Positions 49,329-57,959 of a DNA stretch of 64,000 bases are shown here, one piece after another. Each line of letters opens with the position of its first letter. Positions within the stretch are counted from its first letter, which is position 1. The notes below the pieces were generated by a model. The model worked only from the letters and a program-made list of their open reading frames with translations. It searched no databases and was not told the origin of the DNA. Source of the DNA: JAZDFC01 sp043808235. Its GTDB lineage: Bacteria; Bacteroidota; Ignavibacteria; Ignavibacteriales; Melioribacteraceae. The DNA is taken from assembly GCA_043808235.1 (NCBI GenBank), contig JAZDFC010000084.1:1-64000 (forward strand), written 5' to 3'. Made by a program: the position numbers and the translations under genes.

Positions 49329-49976
49329 TTATTCACCTGCTCCGTTTGAATTGTCATTGGCTTCGCCCGACGAATCGGCAAGTTCCTGGCTTACAATTAC
49401 TTTTGTATGTCGTATCACTTTATCTTTGTACATATAACCCGGTTCAATCTCCTCGATAACTGTATGCGGCGGAACTCCTTCAACGGGCTGCTGCATCAAC
49501 GCTTCGTGATAATGAACATCAAACGGTTTGCCACTCGCTTCAATCTTTTTAACGCCCTGATCGTCGAGAATTTTTGTGAATTTATCTAAAACCAATTTCA
49601 ATCCGGTTACCAGCGCATCTACATTACTCTTTTCACTCACATGCGCGAGCGAGCGTTTTAAGTCGTCGTACACCGGGAGTATTTCCACAAGTATTGCCTC
49701 GGCGCCGTATTTTAAGTAATTGTACTGCTCTGCTTCTGTACGCTTCTTATAATTTTCAAAATCGGCAGCCTTTCGTAAATAAGTATTCTTCATATCTTTA
49801 ACTTCGTTTTCGAGTTTTTCATTCTTCTCGAGAAGTTCATTTATTTTATTCACCAAAGCATCGTCTTGATTTACCGGTGTTTCCATTCCTTCTTTTATTT
49901 CATCAGAATTTTCATTCATGAATTCGTTCTTCTCCTCATCTGTTTTATTGTTTTTTTCTTCGTCCTTTTTACTCAT
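49329..49976 (-). CDS. grpE: Nucleotide exchange factor GrpE
   Basis: A 215-residue protein that releases ADP from DnaK. It has an acidic, disordered N terminus (residues 1-45, many Glu/Asp), a long coiled-coil (INELLEKNEKLENEVKDMKNTYLRKAADFENYKKRTE) and a beta domain with VPPHTVIEEIEPGYMYKDKVIRHTKVIVSQ, the family signature. It is 11 bases downstream of hrcA and two bases before dnaJ. Confidence 0.96.
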   Translation of the reverse strand: MSKKDEEKNNKTDEEKNEFMNENSDEIKEGMETPVNQDDALVNKINELLEKNEKLENEVKDMKNTYLRKAADFENYKKRTEAEQYNYLKYGAEAILVEILPVYDDLKRSLAHVSEKSNVDALVTGLKLVLDKFTKILDDQGVKKIEASGKPFDVHYHEALMQQPVEGVPPHTVIEEIEPGYMYKDKVIRHTKVIVSQELADSSGEANDNSNGAGE

Positions 49977-49987
49977 AATTTCTCCGT

Positions 49988-51034
49988 CTATGCTGAAATC
50001 TTTTTTAATTCCTTTGATAATGTTTCGGCGACATAAACTACCGCTGCAACTGCTTTCGAATATTCCATTCTTTTGGGGCCAACAATTCCGAGTCTGCCGG
50101 AAACTCTTCCAACTTTATATTCTCTCGTGATGATACTATAATCGCCAAATCTGTCGTTTTCGGTTTCGCTGCCGATTAAGATTGTTACTTCCTCTGGATT
50201 AATAGTTTTCCTTTCATCCATGATGTGGATAATAACATCTTTATCTTCCATCAATTCAATTATACTTTGGAAGTGTTCATAAATTCCGAACTCCGGCTGC
50301 TTGAGAATATTTTTTGCGCCGGTTATTATGGATTTATCGTTCGAAGGAGAATCCATAAAAATTTTATCTGCTGAATCAATGAATACCCTTATAATCGGTT
50401 TGTATTCGTCGGCAAAATAATCTTTGATTCTTTCACTCAACGTGTTTTTAATTTCCGAAAGTTTTAATCCGGAAAGTCTTTCATTCAGCAATCTCTCAAC
50501 CGTTTGAATCTGTTCGGGTTTTACTTCAGTTTTTATTTCGAGAGTGATTGTATTTACCATCCCGGATTTAATTGACAACACAACCATAATTCTTGTTGAT
50601 GAAAGAGTTACTATTTGAAGTCTCTCTAAAATTGCGTTGCTGAAATTAGGATACGTTACGCAAGCCAGCTGGTTTGTTAGATTACTCAAAACGAATGATG
50701 TGATTTTCAAAAGTTCGTCCGCATTTGAGCCTGCAGATTCAAATTCCGAATCGATAAAGTCTTTTTCCTGTTTATCTAATCGCGGCGGCTCCATTAATGA
50801 ATCAACATAAAACCGGTAACCTTTATCCGTAGGAATTCTTCCGGCAGAAGTGTGCGGATGACCGAGAAAACCGGATTCCTCAAGGTCGGCCATAATATTA
50901 CGGATGGACGCAGGCGAAAGCCCCACTTCGTATTTTTTAAAAATATTCCGCGAGCCTACGGGATTTGCGGTAAGTATGAATTGATGGATAATATACCGTA
51001 AAATCGTTTTTTCTCTTTCTGTCAGGTCGTACAT
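49988..51034 (-). CDS. hrcA: Heat-inducible transcription repressor HrcA
   Basis: The 348-residue repressor has a winged-helix domain (LTEREKTILRYIIHQFILTANPVGSRNIFKKYEVGLSPASIRNIMADLEESGFLGHPHTSAGRIPTDKGYRFYVD) and a C-terminal GAF-like dimerisation domain (FGDYSIITREYKVGRVSGRLGIVGPKRMEYSKAVAAV). HrcA normally binds the CIRCE inverted repeat TTAGCACTC-N9-GAGTGCTAA; none is visible in the upstream gap. A different palindrome overlaps the expected promoter of hrcA. It begins the hrcA-grpE-dnaJ operon. Confidence 0.96.
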   Translation of the reverse strand: MYDLTEREKTILRYIIHQFILTANPVGSRNIFKKYEVGLSPASIRNIMADLEESGFLGHPHTSAGRIPTDKGYRFYVDSLMEPPRLDKQEKDFIDSEFESAGSNADELLKITSFVLSNLTNQLACVTYPNFSNAILERLQIVTLSSTRIMVVLSIKSGMVNTITLEIKTEVKPEQIQTVERLLNERLSGLKLSEIKNTLSERIKDYFADEYKPIIRVFIDSADKIFMDSPSNDKSIITGAKNILKQPEFGIYEHFQSIIELMEDKDVIIHIMDERKTINPEEVTILIGSETENDRFGDYSIITREYKVGRVSGRLGIVGPKRMEYSKAVAAVVYVAETLSKELKKISA

Positions 51035-51084
51035 CTTAATATCATTACTCGAAATAAAATTATATCAATCGCCTTTTTGGGGCG

Positions 51085-51119
51085 GAAATATACGAAATTT
51101 TTGCATCAGATTTGATGCA
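51085..51119 (-). promoter_or_regulatory. Putative hrcA promoter and operator palindrome
   Basis: On the minus strand a TATATTTC box (51092-51085) lies about 50 bases before the hrcA ATG. TGCATCA and TGATGCA (51102-51119, four-base spacer) form an inverted repeat over the -35 region, just where a repressor would act. It is not a CIRCE element. The site is inferred only from position and symmetry. Confidence 0.4.
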
Positions 51120-51400
51120 GCATTTTTTCATTCGACGCAAAATACGGGGTGCATATTTAAATTTCTACCGGTTCTTGTTTCAAGCTAATATGCAATTTGG
51201 ACTGAAAACAACATATCTATCCAAAACAAAATTCTGTTAAAAATAGATTTTTATATCTAAAAGGAATTAATCAATGCCCTATTCCCGGTTATATGTTTTA
51301 TTTTGAGCAGTACTGAAAATAAATATTCTCTCTATTCTTTTTGTTGTTTCGCTCCGCAGATAATAAATTTGGACTACTTGAAAATAAAGATGAGATAGAA

Positions 51401-52396
51401 TTGGAAAACACTTACAAATCCGCCGGTGTAGATATTCAAGCCGGCGAAGAAACCGTTGAAAGAATTAAGAAGCTTGTTAAATCTACATTTAATAAAAATG
51501 TCTTGTCGGGAATCGGACACTTCGGAGCGTTCTTCGAAATTGAACCGGGGCTTTATAAAAATCCCGTGCTCGTTTCCAGCGTGGATGGCGTGGGTACAAA
51601 ATTAAAAATTGCTTTCGCGATGGATAAACATAACACGATTGGACAAGATTTGGTAAACCACTGTGTGAATGATATAGCGGTGTGCGGCGCCAAACCGCTA
51701 TACTTTATGGATTACATGGCATTCGGAAAATTATTCCCGGATAAAGCTGAAAAAATAATTGAAGGATTTGCAAAAGCCTGCTGCGAAAACGGAGTTGCAT
51801 TAATCGGAGGCGAAACTGCTGAAATGCCGGGACTCTACGATGAAAATGAATATGATATGTCCGGAACGATTGTAGGCGTAGTTGAAAAAGAAAAAGTTAT
51901 CGATGGAAAAAATGTTATGCCCGGTGATGTGTTGATTGGATTTCCTTCCACGGGACTTCATACTAATGGTTATTCACTCGCAAGAAAAGTGCTGCTGGAA
52001 AAATATAAAGTGACTGACATACCGGAAGGATTTACAAACAGCATCGGCGCTGAATTATTGATGGTTCACCGTTCATACTTGAACTTAATCCAATCATTAA
52101 TTGCGCAAATGGAAGTGAAAGCATTTTCGCATATTACCGGCGGCGGAATTATCGGAAATACAAAACGCGTAGTACCAAAAAACATGTCGATTGAGATTGA
52201 TTGGTCGGCATGGACAATGCCCGCGGTTTTCCAATTGATACAAAAGACAGGAAACATTGCCGATGACGAAATGCGGGATGCTTTTAATATCGGAATCGGT
52301 TTGATTGCAATTGTAGATAATAATAAAGTTGATGAACTTCTCCGAATCTCGGCATCATTAAATGAAAAACCGGTCGTGATCGGTAAAATCGTTTAA
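51401..52396 (+). CDS. purM: Phosphoribosylformylglycinamidine cyclo-ligase (AIR synthetase)
   Basis: The enzyme closes the imidazole ring in step five of purine synthesis. Motifs include YKSAGVDIQAGEETVERIK, the VSSVDGVGTKLKIA segment, DLVNHCVNDIAVCGAKPLYFMDYMA, ALIGGETAEMPG, and FPSTGLHTNGYSLARKVL. No in-frame ATG precedes the conserved N terminus. I choose the TTG at 51401 (331 residues), which matches other PurM N termini. The frame stays open to a TTG at 51341, but that part is repeat-like DNA. The neighbours suggest no purine operon. The start codon is the least certain part. Confidence 0.9.
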   Translation: MENTYKSAGVDIQAGEETVERIKKLVKSTFNKNVLSGIGHFGAFFEIEPGLYKNPVLVSSVDGVGTKLKIAFAMDKHNTIGQDLVNHCVNDIAVCGAKPLYFMDYMAFGKLFPDKAEKIIEGFAKACCENGVALIGGETAEMPGLYDENEYDMSGTIVGVVEKEKVIDGKNVMPGDVLIGFPSTGLHTNGYSLARKVLLEKYKVTDIPEGFTNSIGAELLMVHRSYLNLIQSLIAQMEVKAFSHITGGGIIGNTKRVVPKNMSIEIDWSAWTMPAVFQLIQKTGNIADDEMRDAFNIGIGLIAIVDNNKVDELLRISASLNEKPVVIGKIV

Positions 52397-52409
52397 CCGG
52401 CGTTAAGTG

Positions 52410-52545
52410 TGAATTGCCCCGACATTTATGTCGGGGAACAAATAAAAATAAACCGCAGGGCTTTAGCCCAATTGAAATGATAATTTTGGCTAAAGCCATT
52501 CATTTTGTGTTTTGTGATCCACGACCTAAAGGTCGTGGCAATTCA
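52410..52545. repeat. Composite palindromic repeat, copy 1
   Basis: The 136-bp element has terminal inverted TGAATTGCC / GGCAATTCA. Inside are CCCCGACAT-TT-ATGTCGGGG (52417-52436), GGGCT-TT-AGCCC (52458-52469), TGGCT-AA-AGCCA (52487-52498) and CCACGACCT-AA-AGGTCGTGG (52519-52538). The two inner ones can also pair with each other. It fills the gap between purM and the EamA gene. The same order of blocks recurs at 55247-55386. Confidence 0.85.
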
Positions 52546-52583
52546 ATCAATTTTCAGATTTGTAGAGAATTATCAGAATTTTT

Positions 52584-53477
52584 ATGAGATTATCTCCCCG
52601 TATCATCGCAATTCTTGAAGCATTGCTGGTCACTTTCCTTTGGTCAACATCATTCATAATTATCAAATGGGGATTGAAAGATATTCCGGCATTAACTTAC
52701 GCGGGATTACGGTACTCAATTGCATTCCTCGCTTTACTGCCATGGTTGTTCACCGAGAAACGAAAAAGGGAAATCAGTTCAATAACTAAAAAAGATTGGC
52801 GCAAACTTTTTTTGCTCGGATTGACATTTTATGCATTTACACAGGGGACACAGTTCATCGGGCTTTCGCTTCTGCCTTCGGTAACAGTAAGTTTAATACT
52901 AAATTTTACACCGATAATTGTTGCCATATCCGGAATATTTTTGCTCGGCGAGAAACCGACAAATCTTCAATGGCTCGGTTCAATACTTTTTATTGTTGGA
53001 ATACTAACATATTTTCTGCCTATTGAATTTTCATCTTCGCTTACACTCGGAATAATTGTAATGCTTATCGGCGTCCTCGCAAATTCCGGCTCGGCTATCC
53101 TGGGCAGGAATATCAATCGTGAGAAAAAGTTTTCACCGTTAATTATAACCACAATCAGTATGGGAATCGGCGCTGTAATTTTACTTGCCGCCGGATTGAT
53201 TATCCAGGGAATTAATCAATTGAGTGTGACAAACATTTTGTTTCTACTTTGGCTGGCATTAATTAACACTGCATTCGCATTCACACTTTGGAATAAAACA
53301 CTCCGCACACTTACAGCAATGGAATCGAGCATCATCAACGGAACGATGTTAATTCAGATAGGAATACTCGCATGGATATTTCTCGGTGAAGTAATAACAT
53401 TCAAAGAATTTATCGGGATGTTGATTGCAGCCGTTGGCGCTGTTTGTGTGCAGATGAAGAAAATTAAAAATCGATGA
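52584..53477 (+). CDS. EamA/DMT-family transporter
   Basis: A 297-residue membrane protein with ten predicted helices and the two EamA domains: ALLVTFLWSTSFIIIKWGLKDIPALTYAGLRYSIAFLALLP (first half) and GIIVMLIGVLANSGSAILGRNINRE to AFTLWNKTLRTLTAMESSIINGTMLIQIGILAWIFLGEVITFKEFIGMLIAAVGAV (second half). These are drug/metabolite exporters; the substrate is unknown. A hairpin (53485-53533) follows its stop. Confidence 0.9.
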   Translation: MRLSPRIIAILEALLVTFLWSTSFIIIKWGLKDIPALTYAGLRYSIAFLALLPWLFTEKRKREISSITKKDWRKLFLLGLTFYAFTQGTQFIGLSLLPSVTVSLILNFTPIIVAISGIFLLGEKPTNLQWLGSILFIVGILTYFLPIEFSSSLTLGIIVMLIGVLANSGSAILGRNINREKKFSPLIITTISMGIGAVILLAAGLIIQGINQLSVTNILFLLWLALINTAFAFTLWNKTLRTLTAMESSIINGTMLIQIGILAWIFLGEVITFKEFIGMLIAAVGAVCVQMKKIKNR

Positions 53478-53484
53478 GGTGTTA

Positions 53485-53533
53485 AAAGCCCAACATCTCC
53501 GTCCTTTATTAGCGTTAGGTGGTGGGCTTTTTG
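53485..53533 (+). terminator. Terminator after the EamA transporter
   Basis: AAAAGCCCA (53485-53493) pairs with TGGGCTTTT (53524-53532), followed by T. The 3' arm lies in the end of the convergent small gene at 53515-53814. Loop is 30 bases; moderate strength. Confidence 0.5.
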
Positions 53534-53814
53534 AAGAGTCTTTCAAAACCATCGTATGGTTCAAGCACGGTGATTTCGAAATTGATTAAACCATGTTGAA
53601 CCAACGGCAATCCGCTTAATATTTCTTTCGCTTCTTCCATATCTTTACATTCGAGAATAATAACTGCGTTGTGTTCTTCCTTCCCGAAATAAATTTCACG
53701 GATGATTCCGGCTTTGTGCAACTCCCAAACTTTCGCAGCTTCATGTTTCAGATGCGACTGAAACATTTCCGCGATTACGCCGGGCATTTCTTTTTCGATG
53801 GCGAGGATTTTCAT
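53515..53814 (-). CDS. Small dimeric alpha/beta-barrel-like protein
   Basis: The 99-residue protein has a ferredoxin-like fold pattern: MKILAIEKEMPG, SHLKHEAAKVWELHKAGIIREIYFGKEEHNAVIILECKDMEEAKEILSGLPLVQHGLINFEITVLEPYDGFERLF. The beta-alpha-beta spacing recalls YCII-like or muconolactone-isomerase-like proteins. No clear catalytic residue. Its start overlaps the methyltransferase stop by four bases (ATGA), so it is translated from the same mRNA as the methyltransferase and perhaps the YfiT-like protein. Confidence 0.75.
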   Translation of the reverse strand: MKILAIEKEMPGVIAEMFQSHLKHEAAKVWELHKAGIIREIYFGKEEHNAVIILECKDMEEAKEILSGLPLVQHGLINFEITVLEPYDGFERLFKKPTT

Positions 53815-54560
53815 TTCTCTGCTACAACCAGCATTTCAAAATCATTTGCAGTTAGATTTACACCGCGGCTGAAAGCGCCGAGTGGTGCGCCAAGAATATC
53901 AACTTGTTTAAATCCCAGCGACTTGAGCATCCATGAAATTTCCGACGGCATATAATATCTTTCATTCGAAGTGAAAGTGCGCGGATTGCCGTCGTCATCC
54001 GGCGTAACGAAAGTTATATCATCTCGTAATGTCATTAAATCGAAGGTGGATTCTTTTATTTCCTGCCCTTCCTTTTCCATGAATTCTTTTGTGCTGTGGT
54101 AGAGCGGGAATAACGCGTTCAAGCAAGTAAATATTAATTTCGCCGGACTCTTCAACGTATTATTAATGCATTCGAGAATTTGAAAATTCATTTCGTCTGT
54201 TTCCATCAAAGAGAAAGCGCCTTCGCACATCATCATCGCGAAATCGAACTTCTCATCAAATTTGAAATTGCGGGCGTCAGCTTGCAAAAATTTTACTTCA
54301 ACATTTGCGTCTTTTGCTTTTTGCCGCGCACGGTTCAACTGATCTTCGGAAAGATCGATGCCGGTAATTTTGTAACCGCGTTTCGCGAGTTCAACCGCAT
54401 GCCTGCCTGTCCCGCATCCAACATCGAGAATAGTTTTTGTCTTGTCGTAATCGAGTTCCTTCTCAATAAAGTCGCACTCGCCGAGTGTTCCTTGTGTAAA
54501 AGATTCTTTGTCGTACGACGCGGAGTAATTCTTAAAAAGTTCTTTGTACCATTGTGTCAT
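53811..54560 (-). CDS. Class I SAM-dependent methyltransferase
   Basis: A 249-residue enzyme with the SAM-binding core TILDVGCGTGRHAVELAKRGYKITGIDLSEDQLNRARQKA, then ADARNFKFDEKFDFAMMMCEGAFSLM. The N-terminal WYKELFKNYSASYDKESFTQGTLGECDFIEKEL is typical of the Methyltransf_25 group. Substrate unknown. It is seven bases downstream of a YfiT-like gene and overlaps the next small gene by four bases, forming a three-gene operon. Confidence 0.9.
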   Translation of the reverse strand: MTQWYKELFKNYSASYDKESFTQGTLGECDFIEKELDYDKTKTILDVGCGTGRHAVELAKRGYKITGIDLSEDQLNRARQKAKDANVEVKFLQADARNFKFDEKFDFAMMMCEGAFSLMETDEMNFQILECINNTLKSPAKLIFTCLNALFPLYHSTKEFMEKEGQEIKESTFDLMTLRDDITFVTPDDDGNPRTFTSNERYYMPSEISWMLKSLGFKQVDILGAPLGAFSRGVNLTANDFEMLVVAEK

Positions 54561-54567
54561 TTTTTTT

Positions 54568-55107
54568 CTACCAGCTTTTTCTTTGTTTCAGAGCAGTTAT
54601 CTGTGCAATGTGATGTCTACCGTGCCATTCGTACAAAACCAATGCTTCGTTTAACGAAACGTTTCTATCCTTTTCCGGGTGGAAATATGTTTTGTTAAAG
54701 TCTTCATCGGTCATATTTTTCAAAAGTGAATGCAATCTTCGGTGAAGAGCCTCTAGCATGTTCAACGATACATCTATTTTACCCGTCCTGGAATAAGAAA
54801 GCTCTGCCCAAAGATCTTCCCTATAAGGTTTGATTGTAGGATTATCTTCGGTAAGCGCGAGCTTGAAACGCACGTAGGCATTTACATGACTATCGGCAAG
54901 GTGATGCACAACCTGGCGGATAGTCCAGCCTCCGTCTCGATACCTCGTATTCAATTGTTCATCAGTCAAATTTTCAACTTCGTCCCGAAGTATGAACGGA
55001 ATCATAAATAGGTTGTCTATTATAATTGTTCTTTCAGCCTCAGATTCGAATTCGGTAAATTCGAATTGCCCGATCGGGTATTGAAGTTCCGTCATTTCCT
55101 GTTCCAT
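54568..55107 (-). CDS. YfiT/DinB-family metal-dependent thiol transferase
   Basis: The 179-residue protein has the four-helix DinB fold of the YfiT (bacillithiol S-transferase) group. The N-terminal YPIGQFEF is family-typical; metal ligands appear as QVVHHLADSHVNAYVRFKLALTE near residue 65 and YEWHGRHHIAQI at the C terminus. In Bacillus these transfer low-molecular-weight thiols. Here the natural thiol is unknown. It begins a small operon with the methyltransferase. Confidence 0.88.
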   Translation of the reverse strand: MEQEMTELQYPIGQFEFTEFESEAERTIIIDNLFMIPFILRDEVENLTDEQLNTRYRDGGWTIRQVVHHLADSHVNAYVRFKLALTEDNPTIKPYREDLWAELSYSRTGKIDVSLNMLEALHRRLHSLLKNMTDEDFNKTYFHPEKDRNVSLNEALVLYEWHGRHHIAQITALKQRKSW

Positions 55108-55246
55108 ATTTTCTCCATTTTAAATACAATGTTTTGCAAATAGAAGATCAGCATTTATTCTTCCGCCCAAAATTAACACCAAAAAAGTCGTGTATCAAAT
55201 TACATTAGTTGAAATAATTGCCTGAAGGTGGGTGTCGAATATGCAC

Positions 55247-55386
55247 TGAATTACACCAACATTTATGTCGGTGACTAAGAATTAAAGAAATAATCGACTT
55301 TAGCCGAATTAAGAGCCATAGCTTTGGGCTAAAGCCCAATATTATTTTTGTTATTTCTACCGCGAGTTAAAACTCGCGGCAATTCA
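55247..55386. repeat. Composite palindromic repeat, copy 2
   Basis: This 140-bp element has the same layout as copy 1 (52410-52545): ends TGAATTAC / GCAATTCA, CACCAACAT-TT-ATGTCGGTG (one mismatch), a CTTTAGCC motif pairing with GGGCT-AA-AGCCC (55326-55337), and CCGCGAGTT-AA-AACTCGCGG (55360-55379). Arm sequences differ from copy 1 while the pairing is kept. It occupies part of the 396-base gap between the YfiT-like gene and creD; the rest of that gap is plain AT-rich sequence. Confidence 0.82.
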
Positions 55387-55503
55387 GCGTAAAAATTTCA
55401 GTTATGCGACATCCGCTAAAGGAAAGCCTTTGACAGAAAAATGGAATAATTAAAAGAAAGAACCAACGTTCCATTATTCCATTTTTCCAATCATGCAAAA
55501 AAA

Positions 55504-56862
55504 TTATTTTAACATCGGCGTCTGCGTATCGTCTTGTTTCAAAATCTCGAACCAATTCACCTTTCTTGTTACATACATGATAATTGCAAGTACGATGAAT
55601 AGCCCGATCGTACCGACGATCAACGAATAATCCTGTAACTGCAAAATGACGAACATGAATCCATAAAGTGCAATAAGAATTGCAAAAATTGACGATGCGA
55701 GCTTTAGATTTGAATAAGCGAATTTGGAATAAAGCGAAATCAGGAATATCACGGCAGCGGCAGAAACGATATAAGAATAGCTGAAGGAAATATACTCAGA
55801 CAGACTGAGCAGTAACGAATAGAAAATGATAAGAGCGAATCCGATAAGGAGGTACTGCACCGGGTGCAGAATTCTTCCTTTGAATATTTCGATGGTAAAC
55901 AAACAACCGAACGTAAGAATGATAATCATCAATCCGTATTTTGTAGTACGCATAATTTTTTGATATTCATCCACCGGCATTAAAAAATTTACACCGAAGA
56001 CAGATTCGCCGATATTATACTTGTTGCCAATCCATTGCTGGGGGAAATTCCTATTGAAATGATTTATTTGCCAGGAAGCCTTAAATCCCTTTTCTGAAAT
56101 CTGTCGTGAATCCGGGAGGAATTGTCCGGCGAATCCGGGATTATTCCACGACGATGAGATATTAACCGAAGTTGTTTTTCCAACCGGGATAAAATTCAAC
56201 GAGCGGCTGCCGTTAAGTGATAGTTCGACAGAGAATGAGCAAACGGTATCATTTTGATTTACATTTACATTAGATGCAACTCCCATATTCATAACTTCTT
56301 TATTCACATTCCCCGGATTTACATTTACCCGTGTTCCACTCCAAATCAATTGGATATTCTCACGGATGCCTTTCAAATCGCTTATGCCCAGTGACAGGTA
56401 TGCATCTCTGAAAATAATCTCGGTATCAGTATCGCTTATGATTTCTTCGCTGTTCAATTTAAAACTGCCGGATATTTTCAACCTTCCCTGGTATAGAATT
56501 ACTTTGTAAATACTTCGGTTCCGTATTTCGGGAATTACATTGCCGTTTATTTCCAAAACTTCAGGTAAGACATTCCAGTTTTGAAGATTGTATTTCTTTT
56601 TCCCTTTTTCATCAACATAAACTCTTTGGATTGGGATTGTAAGTACCGGTCCCGAAATTATTTGTGCACCGCCCCAACTTGCGCTTACTTCTTCGATTGC
56701 CGCATTTCTTGTTTCTTCTCTTTCTGCTATCAAGGATTTTATTAACTGAAGGGGGATAAGCAAGAGAATGATGATAACAATGATGAGTACAACTCTAAAA
56801 CCAATAGATGACATTAACGATGACTTCATACCAGGCTCCGCATTTTTTAATCTATTAAACAT
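55504..56862 (-). CDS. creD: CreD-family inner-membrane protein
   Basis: The 452-residue protein has an N-terminal helix (VVLIIVIIILLLIPLQLI), a large periplasmic domain (GPVLTIPIQRVYVDEKGKKKYNLQNWNVLPE, GSRSLNFIPVGKTTSVNISSSWNNPGFAGQFLP, SVFGVNFLMPVDEYQKIMRTTKYGLMII) and C-terminal helices with VQYLLIGFALIIFYSLLLSLSEYISFSYSYI, the CreD signature. It is linked in other bacteria to envelope integrity and the CreBC regulon, which is not present nearby. The role here is inferred. Confidence 0.9.
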   Translation of the reverse strand: MFNRLKNAEPGMKSSLMSSIGFRVVLIIVIIILLLIPLQLIKSLIAEREETRNAAIEEVSASWGGAQIISGPVLTIPIQRVYVDEKGKKKYNLQNWNVLPEVLEINGNVIPEIRNRSIYKVILYQGRLKISGSFKLNSEEIISDTDTEIIFRDAYLSLGISDLKGIRENIQLIWSGTRVNVNPGNVNKEVMNMGVASNVNVNQNDTVCSFSVELSLNGSRSLNFIPVGKTTSVNISSSWNNPGFAGQFLPDSRQISEKGFKASWQINHFNRNFPQQWIGNKYNIGESVFGVNFLMPVDEYQKIMRTTKYGLMIIILTFGCLFTIEIFKGRILHPVQYLLIGFALIIFYSLLLSLSEYISFSYSYIVSAAAVIFLISLYSKFAYSNLKLASSIFAILIALYGFMFVILQLQDYSLIVGTIGLFIVLAIIMYVTRKVNWFEILKQDDTQTPMLK

Positions 56863-57085
56863 TGCGAAGTGAATTTTGTTATGGTCAAAAATTCAGACCA
56901 CTTAAAAATCTCAAATAACAAAACGACGAAAAACAATATTGTATAAATACCAAAGTGAAAAAAGGATTAAACAAATTACTGCGGCTTTATTTCATATCAA
57001 CAGTTTATGCGGTGAAATTTGAGAATTGCAATTTCATTGTCATTTGTTTTTTTATAATTGAGTTTTATTTGCGTCATCCCGAGAA

Positions 57086-57859
57086 TCAGAATTTCAATTC
57101 AATTCCAATCGGGCAATGGTCGGAGCCCATCACCTCCGGCTGGATAAAAGCATTTTTAATATTTCTTTTCAGATTGTCGCTTATGTAAAAGTAATCGATG
57201 CGCCAGCCGACATTCCGTTCGCGTGCACGGGTTACTAAATCCCACCAGGAGTATAATCCCGGTTCGTCGGTAAACAACCGGAGTGAATCGAGAAAACCTT
57301 CTGCCAGGAAACGGTCAATCCACGCACGCTCCATCGGTAAAAATCCCGATGTTTTTTCGTTCTCCTTTGGTCGTGACAAATCTATTTCTTTATGAGCGGT
57401 ATTAACATCTCCGCAGATTACAATTTTCTTGCCTTCATTTCTCATTGCCACTGCATGATTTTGAAATGCTTCGTAAAAATCCATTTTATATTGTAACCGT
57501 TCCGGCGACATTTTTCCGTTTGGATAATAAATATTATATAAAACATACTCTTTGAATTCGGCGATCAATATTCTTCCCTCGCTGTCAAACTTTGGAATAC
57601 CAAATCCTTTCCCAACTTTGATTGGTTCTTCTTTCGTATAAATTGCGACTCCGCTGTAACCCTTCTTTTCCGCCTCTGAGAAAAAAGAAAAGTATCCGGG
57701 AATATTTTTTAATGAATCTTCGAGCTGGTCTTCCCATGCCTTAGTTTCCTGCAAGCATACAACATCGGCATTCTCGTTATTAAACCATTCGATAAATCCC
57801 TTTTTTGCAACTGCACGGATTCCGTTTACATTCCATGAAATGAGTTTGAGAGTTTTCAC
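57086..57859 (-). CDS. xthA: Exodeoxyribonuclease III (AP endonuclease)
   Basis: The 257-residue enzyme cleaves abasic sites and degrades duplex 3' ends in base-excision repair. EEP-fold motifs are LISWNVNGIRAVAKKGFIEW, VVCLQETKA, GYSGVAIYTKE, ICGDVNTAHKEIDL, YSWWDLVTRARERNVGWRIDYFYIS and VMGSDHCPIGIEL with the catalytic Asp-His. It stands alone on the minus strand. The upstream gap to the next gene holds a short repeat. Confidence 0.96.
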   Translation of the reverse strand: MKTLKLISWNVNGIRAVAKKGFIEWFNNENADVVCLQETKAWEDQLEDSLKNIPGYFSFFSEAEKKGYSGVAIYTKEEPIKVGKGFGIPKFDSEGRILIAEFKEYVLYNIYYPNGKMSPERLQYKMDFYEAFQNHAVAMRNEGKKIVICGDVNTAHKEIDLSRPKENEKTSGFLPMERAWIDRFLAEGFLDSLRLFTDEPGLYSWWDLVTRARERNVGWRIDYFYISDNLKRNIKNAFIQPEVMGSDHCPIGIELKF

Positions 57860-57890
57860 AGCGATTCCTTTTTGTTTTTCTAATGATTAA

Positions 57891-57949
57891 GCCACAAATT
57901 TCACTAATTAGCACTAATAGAATTCGTGAGAATCCGTGCAATTAGTGGC
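57891..57949. repeat. Short inverted-repeat element
   Basis: GCCACAAATT begins and AATTAGTGGC ends a 59-base tract with CACTAATTAG-like and ATTCGTGAG-like words, similar to dispersed intergenic repeats of Bacteroidota. It lies between xthA and the PNPOx-like gene. Only one copy in the window. Confidence 0.45.
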
Positions 57950-57959
57950 GTTCTTTTCC

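Noticed and set aside
51035..51340. CIRCE element before hrcA
   Set aside because: No TTAGCACTC-N9-GAGTGCTAA or close variant on either strand.
56955..57188. 77-codon plus-strand ORF
   Set aside because: It overlaps the xthA 3' end on the opposite strand and has no features of a gene.
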